From Takakia lepidozioides (lineage: Eukaryota; Streptophyta; Takakiopsida; Takakiales; Takakiaceae), in the NCBI GenBank assembly GCA_030704615.1, contig CM060731.1, positions 27,342,001 through 27,406,000 on the forward strand: DNA of 64,000 bases, given 5' to 3'. Below the pieces are notes generated by a model. The model made no database searches and had not been told where the DNA came from. It saw only the letters and a list, made by a program, of their open reading frames with translations. The translations under genes were made by a program, and so were the position numbers. Position 1 is the first letter of the stretch. Each line of letters starts with the position of its first letter. Below are positions 57,960-64,000 of this stretch, in pieces.

Positions 57960-58030
57960 CACACGGGATAAGGCAGCGGGTTTGAACCCCAAACCACCAG
58001 GGCGACACACTGTGCACTTACCAGCCGATG
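57960..58030 (-). repeat. tRNA-derived SINE-like fragment
   Basis: The minus strand has GGTAAGTGCACAG followed by GGGGTTCAAACCCGC, a strong B-box match with a self-complementary arm. It lies near the right end of the CACTA element, just before an A/T-rich run. Confidence 0.35.
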
Positions 58031-59000
58031 TGTTTTTTTCTTTTTTTTAAATTGCATTTTGTTTTTAAAAAAAAAAATTGATTCTAGTGGTCAGAGTCTC
58101 CGTTTTTTCAAAATATAAATACTCATATATTATATATATAACCAGAAAAGCATGTGTTGACATGTGCAGTCATGTAGTGATTCATCCATGTGATGATCTG
58201 GCAGAATGCATTAGAGTGATAGTCATGAAGTCATATGTCTTTCTAGCAATATACACACGTCATTCTAGTGTAGCCATGACCGTGACTGGTAGTCATATCT
58301 GCCATGCCAATATTTGTGGTCAAACATGTTTGACCTGTGTTCCGCAGAGTCCGGAGCCATGCAGTCGCATATACGCCTTCCCCAAACCTGCATTATGACT
58401 TCAAAAGCATTTTACGACTGCAAATGGCATTTCTGCCACAAATCTGTCATGACTGCGCCCCCATGGGAGTCGTAAAAGCCGCAATCTGTTGTAGTGCATC
58501 CTCCATCCGCAGCTTTGAGATTTCTGACCAGGGTTTCGTCACCCCCCCCTATGAACCGCATGTCGATGACATTTTTGTACAACTTCATGCAGTCCAGTCA
58601 GACTCTAAAGAGACCAGATGGCACTCCCTGGAGAGGTGCAAAGGAAACAGAGCTATAGGCTGGTTATCAATGCGAGCCAGATGCAGTGCCTCATTGGTAA
58701 GAAGAATGTTATCAAGGATCATTCTGTTTTTCAGGAACCTTGACTGCTCCCACAAGGCAGTGAAGAATTCCACAGGCAGTCCATCTAGCTCTGGAGTCTT
58801 AAACGTATTCAGCGCTTCTGCACGTTCAACAACTCATCAGAAAGAAAGGGAGCAGCAAGGGCATTCTGCTTGTCAATAGAGAGAAGGCTTGGGAAGGATT
58901 GGATAACCTCAGAACGAAATTCCAATAGGTTAACTTCCTCTTGAGAAGCAGAAAAGAGCTTGGCAAAGTGGTCTGCAGCTGCTGCAGCCTTCTCCTTGGG

Positions 59001-60190
59001 TTAGGAGAAGGTCACCCCGCTGGAGTTTGTAATCGCGTGAAAGTGCATTGCTTCCCTTCGTTGTTTTGCTTTCTGGAAGAAATAACCAGTCATCTTCTCC
59101 CCCTTAAACGACCAATTCACTCCCGCTCTAATACGAAGGAATTCCTCCTTTTCAACATCTAGTACTGCCAAATTACGTTTAGCTGCAAGATAGGATTCCA
59201 TTGTAATTACACCATGATTCCCTCCTTCAATTCTTCTTTGGCAATGCAGCAGACATTTAGTTAATGCCTTATGATGTTGTGTTCTTTCAGCAGCAACAGA
59301 GCGGGAAAGGTCTTGGGCCAATCTGCGTGTAGCCTGAAGTTTATTTAAAAAGGAAATGGAGGGGGAATGAAACCCAACCCCTGCTTCCATCCATTCATTT
59401 TCCAGCTTCTTCAGACAGTCTTGTTTTTTCAGAATGCTTGGGTTGAGTTTAAAATAACCTCGACCTCTAGCATGTAGTCCGGGTGGATAGAACTCCGCAA
59501 CAACCATGGCATGATCAAAGTCCGCTAGTATAGGGGTCTGAGCCATACCTTTAGACCAGGCCAGGGGGGACTGAGAACAGTAAATTCTGTCTAGCCCAGC
59601 CATACAAAGGTCGGGAGGATTCCTCAAATTGGACCACGTGAATCTTAATCCAGAGGAGGAGTCTGAAAGGATATCCACCAATCCAACTGAGAAACATAAC
59701 ATATCCCAAGCAACTTGCTCTTCATCAGACAAAAAATGTGAGGCGTGCTGCAGCTTATCATTATAATTATCTACCATGTTAAAATCCCCAGCTAGGACCC
59801 AATTCTGAACATTGGGAAAACTGGTAATTTTAACTCTGATAGCATCCCAGAGAATAGCTCTTTCTTGAGATAGATTCGGCGCATACACATTTATGAAAGC
59901 AGTGGGGCCAAAGGGAGAGGAGGGGTCCGTGAAAAGGCATTGGACACGACCCTGGATCCATATTTCTACTTTGTTTATTGAACCAGCAATGGTCGGAGAT
60001 ACCAGGATCGCCATTCCTCCACAAGAGGAGGAAATAGTGGGGTTCCACCATGCAACCTGCGAGGGCCAGAAGCTGTTTCCAATGGATCTGATCTTAACAT
60101 CATCCAACTTAGTTTCTTGGAGAAAAATGATAGCTGAAGTAGACATAAGGGAGAAGCCCACAATTTTACTCGTCGTCTTTTAGGCATAGT
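59001..60190 (-). pseudogene. LINE ORF2 N-terminus: endonuclease/exonuclease/phosphatase domain
   Basis: An open frame of 386 codons includes AIIFLQETKL (metal-binding Glu), WVLAGDFNMV, GLRFTWSNLR, LDRIYCS and ADFDHAMVV. These are the expected conserved blocks of LINE endonucleases, which nick target DNA to prime reverse transcription. A short linker region toward RT follows (WSFKGEKMTGYFFQKAKQR). Its frame ends with a stop at 59001; RT-like coding continues in other frames down to 58648. Confidence 0.85.
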
Positions 60191-60599
60191 GGGTATCCGA
60201 GCCTATACCACGTATGTTCCAAGAGAATAGGGACCAGGTTATGTGGGGAATTTTTCCCAGCCCATTGGTGAGATCCAACGAATTGATGGCTAATCAGACA
60301 GAGCCAGGGAAAGCTGGAGATGAAGAAAGGGAATTGCAGAAATGAGAGAGTCCAACCAGAGTTTGATCGAGAAAAGCCCTTTAACTTTGCAAGAGAGGGA
60401 AGAAACAGGGCATAGCAACTGTCCACAAGCAGGGATGACAATAGTGGGGAGGAATAGAATAGTCCAAGAGGGAGAACTGCAACACATATGAAGCTTGGTT
60501 TTATAACAGTAGATAGGTCTCAGAAAGAGGGAAGAGAAAGAAGTGGGGGAAAGAGAGAAAAGCGAGTGAGAGCAGCAGAGATTATTCGAGCTCACCGGG

Positions 60600-62222
60600 G
60601 ATGGGGCAGTGGTGGCCAGATCCATAATGGTGAAGAACTTGTCACTTGATGGAGGTTCGTCCTCCGAGGGGAGATTCCTTTGGGAGTAATGGAACTCCTC
60701 TACAATCTCCATTCCTACTCCATAAATTGAAGCCAAGAATTTTCTGTTCCCCACATCTCCAAAACCCTTTGGAATGTTCTCTCCAGACAACCAGGTTAGT
60801 GTAGAGGAGGAGCTGTCCAAGAGTTTAAGATCAGAAATGCGCACGGTTGGGAGGAGTTGGACACTGTAATCTCCAGAGGTGCTTTGGTGCTGGAAAGCAC
60901 CGAAGAAAATTGGTGTACCTTCATTGAGAATCAAGTTAGGAAGATAATGCAAGAAGATGCTACTGATTTTAGCCAAAATGACCTCCATCTCTTTTCCTGG
61001 TGAGAAAGCCAGTACATCCTCTAGAAATATCCATGATTCCACGAATGTTTCCTTACTTGTAGCCAAGATTGCAAGATTACCATCAATGAGAGTAAAGATT
61101 ATAGGAGTGATGCGCACACCCAGATAAACCGGGCCATCTGTAGGAGAGGGGTCATCCGGGAGATTTAGCCTGTGAAAGGACTTGAGCCGGCAGCAGAAGG
61201 CTTCTAGGTTGTCCTCTTCATCATGGCCAACCTTATAGATAAGAGCCTCAATCCTAGACCTTGCAATCATCGGAACCGGAGAGAGCAAGAATTCTCTTAC
61301 ATTGAACTGGGAAGCAGAGGCAGGGGTGGACAGTACCCTAGGCCTCTTGGCCTGATGTCTATTGGACGGAGAGCCATCATCTCGGGGAGCGTTGTTTATT
61401 CGCATTCTGGCACTGCCATTTCCACTTGGGCCATTACCCCTCTGACCATGATGATTCATAGCAGCCTGTTCTGCTGCAACAGACGGAGTCACAACATTAG
61501 AGCTTCTGGCCTTCTTTAGCTGTGGGCAATCCACTTTAATGTGCCCTTCCCTATGACACTGGTGACAAAGCACATTAAGTGACTCTTCCAGCACAGCCAC
61601 CGTGATGAACATGTTGTCCAAGGTTGGGAGTTTCAGGGATGGTTCTATGTTCACATTCTCAGGCATCCATACAATGATCTTTGGAACACCCGAATCCAAG
61701 AATGCTCCATGTTGGCCACCGAATCAATGCTGAGGAGATCCTCTTCATCCAAGTCATCCACATTCATAGATCCAATATATGAACCAAAGTGATCACCTAT
61801 TTCAGGTAGAGATTTTAGATAGATGGCAGGGAGATAAGGCAAAGCAAGCACTCTGGGTTTACAAGTAACCCCCATTTTATGACCCCAATCAGAAGACCAT
61901 GGAAATATATGGACTCGATAGCGGGACTTGCGAGTGTTAAACTTGAGGGCCTTGGCAGCAAATTCCTCAGAGCTGAACAGAAAAGAAAAGAAGCCCCTTC
62001 CAAGGGGGTGAAAAAAATGCTTGGTGAGGCCTCCATCCGGGCCCAAATGCTCCTGAGCCCATGTTCTGACCCAATGACGATCTCTGACCCTACCAGGAAA
62101 GAGGAGCAAGATTCCTCTTTTAGACAGCAGCAGAGAGTGTTTTTTTTAAGACTTCCATATCCAGAGATAAAGACAGGTTGGTCTTCTTTCATAACCGCCG
62201 CCTCCTCACTCCACAGCTCCAC
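60600..62222 (-). pseudogene. LINE ORF1: DUF4283-like domain and CCHC zinc knuckle
   Basis: Two frames join. 62109-61651 has GRGFFSFLFSSEEFAAKAL, YRVHIFPWSSDWG, ALPYLPAIYLKSLPEIG and GSYIG, typical of the plant LINE DUF4283 region. 61699-60600 has IVWMPENVN, then the knuckle CHQCHREGHIKVDC (C-X2-C-X4-H-X4-C) and a basic segment RHQAKRPRV. ORF1 proteins bind the element RNA. A one-base shift near 61690 separates the two frames, so this copy is inactive. Confidence 0.75.
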
Positions 62223-62300
62223 TTGTCTGCCTAGAGGGGAGAGCGGGGCTGAGCCCAGAAGACCTGCACCATTTTGTCTATAAAACCCTCCACTTTTTTG

Positions 62301-64000
62301 TCTCTTGCGCTGCTGTCTATTATTCCTAAACCCAGAGTTTTTGGGAGGACCTCAAAAAATGACACTTGCATTCGGAGCCATAGTGACGACGGAAAAGTAC
62401 ACAGAAAACACGAAGCCTAGAAAAAATTACGGATAGATAATCGACCACGCACATTAGAAGAGGCAAGTGAGCCACAAACGTCCGAAAGAGAGACGAGCAA
62501 AGAGAGTGGAAGGAAGGAGAGGAGGAATGAGGAAGATATAGGTGGAGTGGTAGGAGATAGAGGGGCGGGAAGCTGGCTCTTATCTGTATGTAACCATACC
62601 CTTGAAGCAGAACAACACCAAGATTCGGAAAAGTAGTTGTCCGCATGCATTCACTTCAAGACTTGCAGCAGACTTGCAGTGAGGAGAGCGATTTCTTTCC
62701 TGTCTGAATCTCGAGAACGATGCAGTACTTGAAGAATAAGGGACAAGGGACATAACACCCTCAAATGCAACACCCGAGGAGCAGTTACATCAACCTTGAA
62801 GAGATGAAGGGGGATGAACACATCCAGGAAGAAGAGGAGAAGAGATGAATCAGAAGGAGGACGTTCGTTTAAAGTAGTTTTAAACGCATAGAGATGTTAG
62901 CAGCAATAGACGTAATCCATCGCTCACCGCTCGAGCCAAATCGTAGAACATAGAGGGATAGATGAGGGGATCAGGGATGCATCCGTTGAGCGGTGAGCGA
63001 CGACTTGCCAGCGGCCAAGTCCTTTCTTCACTCACCGCACTTCACGGAGCTTTCGCGACGCCCTACATCCCCAACACACCCTACGCCCTACATTCCTTTT
63101 AGTTCCCACTCCGGTCTATTTAGCACGTATTCACTTCGGATCCTTTATAAATTCGCTGTCGACTCATATGGTGCCGTAATGGAATATAACGAACTCCATT
63201 CTGGATGTAATTTTTGGCAGCAAAATCATACACATCTACCGTACCTGCCTTACGCTGTCCGACATTAATTAAATAAAAAAAAGGCTATCGAAAAACAATA
63301 ACTTTTGTCCTTCCTGTGCCGGATTTCCAAGATATTCAAACCCTGGACCAGCTCCTACAAACCCAAGCCCACTACCACTATGCTACCCATCCACATGTGC
63401 ATAATGACTACTTTTTATTGTATATATATTGAAACTGCCGGAAATAGAGAAATTTTGAAAAAGACTGCCAGACCTCTTTTTCAAGAAAAAATAACTATTC
63501 CGGCATACGCTTGACGAACTACATAGGCAAGTACGATATTGTCATAACTCGTTGCAATGGAATATAATAACCTTCATTTTTGTGCCCAAGCCTTTTCACC
63601 AAGCACACCAAGAACTTACTACCAATGAAATGATAACTAATTAGATACGGAGCCAGTCCCTACCACAACCTGCTCCAACCAACCTCTAGCCACTACGCAG
63701 ATAGCGAACGCTTTTGCTTTCATTGCCTCCATGGTAGCGGTCCCTGCGCCTAACTAATTAGATAGGTGACCCAAAAAACATGAAGGTTGGCGGATAGGAA
63801 AAGCCAAAGCTGGGTAGTTCTGCGGAGACCCATAGCTTGAGAAATGAGGGAGCCAAATGAGGCCTCATTGTCAATGATGAATCCAGACATGTGAGAGAAG
63901 CTTTCCTCTTCCCAGTGACCCTACCATTTCTTTGCAGGGACAACCAGAGTTTTTCGACCACGCAAACTGTGATGAATGCAAGACAAATGAAATAATCGCC
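62301..64000. other. No gene seen
   Basis: Short frames only. The segment 62400-62640 may still be 5' UTR of the LINE. A minus-strand frame at 63961-63758 is open to the window edge region but has no recognised domain. Confidence 0.35.
63310..63400 (-). repeat. tRNA-derived SINE-like fragment
   Basis: The minus strand has GGTAGCATAGTGGTAGTGGG followed by CAGGGTTTGAATATC, an A-box/B-box pair in proper order. Confidence 0.35.

Larger units (their letters stand above)
54012..58496. mobile_element. CACTA-type non-autonomous transposon (4485 bp) with captured gene fragments
   Basis: The left end, CACTACAACAAATTGTGGCT, and the reverse-complemented right end, CACTACAACAGATTGCGGCT, form terminal inverted repeats of ~26 bp that begin with CACTA. 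The insertion is flanked by CAT on both sides (54009-54011 and 58497-58499). The empty site in copy 1 has a single CAT, a clean 3-bp target duplication as expected for this superfamily. Subterminal regions carry repeated gactgcaaatgcagtcat-type motifs. No transposase was seen inside. The interior contains several diverged copies of the same segments and PPR-like coding debris on the minus strand. Confidence 0.9.
48502..58647 (+). pseudogene. ParB-like / degenerate methyltransferase-like gene, copy 2 (broken by transposon and truncated)
   Basis: Exons matching copy 1: 48502-48807, 49619-50271, 50366-50558, 50643-51080, 51166-51391, 52388-53057, 53171-53508, 53963 onward, with exon 8 resuming at 58497-58647 after a CACTA insertion. 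Exon lengths equal copy 1 or differ by lesions. Exon 2 here is 653 bp versus 651 and preserves the frame through VWDGNHRLLAWM. Lesions: TAA at 49952-49954, TGA at 50415-50417, TAG at 50835-50837, one base lost near 51289, one near 53497, and loss of the exon 8 acceptor AG (CAG to CAA). A 252-bp internal duplication and the 4.5-kb insertion add to these. The Lys/Glu run in exon 6 is six codons longer. Sequence matching copy 1 ends at 58647 and LINE sequence follows. The methyltransferase block in exon 7 is intact here, including W at the copy 1 stop site. Confidence 0.65.
58648..62300 (-). mobile_element. LINE retrotransposon, 5' part (ORF1, endonuclease, start of RT)
   Basis: Read leftward it holds an ORF1 with a DUF4283-like region and CCHC knuckle, an apurinic-type endonuclease, and the opening of the RT: a DGLPVEFFTALWEQS-like stretch, FLKNRMILDNILLTNEALHL, ARIDNQPIAL. 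It stops at 58648 next to methyltransferase copy 2. Canonical LINE decay removes the 5' end, but here the 3' end is missing, which points to a rearrangement. The 5' limit near 62300 is uncertain. Confidence 0.8.

Overview
This is a eukaryotic window from the green-plant lineage. Genes carry GT-AG introns, and two single-copy host genes have plant-type architecture: a STAR-type KH RNA-binding protein and a protein with a syntaxin-6-like N-terminus. The rest is dense, nested transposable-element debris. A retrotransposon carrying a C5 cytosine methyltransferase and a PHD finger, plus the large repeat load, make a charophyte alga such as Chara my best guess. That is inference; nothing here proves the species.

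Layout. 1-5953 holds a 10-exon gene (copy 1) whose product combines a ParB-like motif, an AT-hook-like Lys-rich region and a degenerate beta-class N4/N6 DNA methyltransferase-like C-terminus. A 93-95%-like second copy lies at 48502-58647. It is more decayed, is interrupted in exon 8 by a 4.5-kb CACTA-type transposon, and is cut off at 58647. Both copies contain the same intronic array of ~20-bp palindromes spaced about 105 bp apart. 6543-7085 is a LINE-like ORF fragment. 7086-15453 is a Ty3/gypsy-like element (gag, protease, C5-MTase, RT stub, PHD finger) that has lost its RT/RNaseH/integrase core and has oddly permuted LTRs. 15844-16320 is a foldback element. 17604-20131 (-) is the syntaxin-like gene. 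20140-28985 is mostly non-coding, AT-rich and repeat-bearing. 28986-32145 (-) is the intact seven-exon KH gene. 32460-38044 (-) is the 3' part of a LINE with a piggyBac-like insertion and a 427-bp triplication. 38098-42473 (-) holds CACTA (TNP2-type) transposase remains and a SET-domain ORF. 44100-47641 (-) is a decayed MULE-like transposase with a SWIM zinc finger. 58648-62300 (-) is the 5' part of a LINE. It ends almost exactly where the 32-38 kb LINE begins, so the two may be halves of one element split by ~20.6 kb.

How the parts relate. The only genes that look functional are the KH gene and probably the syntaxin-like gene. The methyltransferase-like pair, the retrotransposon C5-MTase and the SET ORF are all chromatin or DNA-modification type proteins carried by or embedded among mobile DNA. 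Each is visibly broken here, but intact relatives may exist elsewhere in the genome. Exon boundaries were worked out by eye from splice sites, reading frame and comparison of the two copies.
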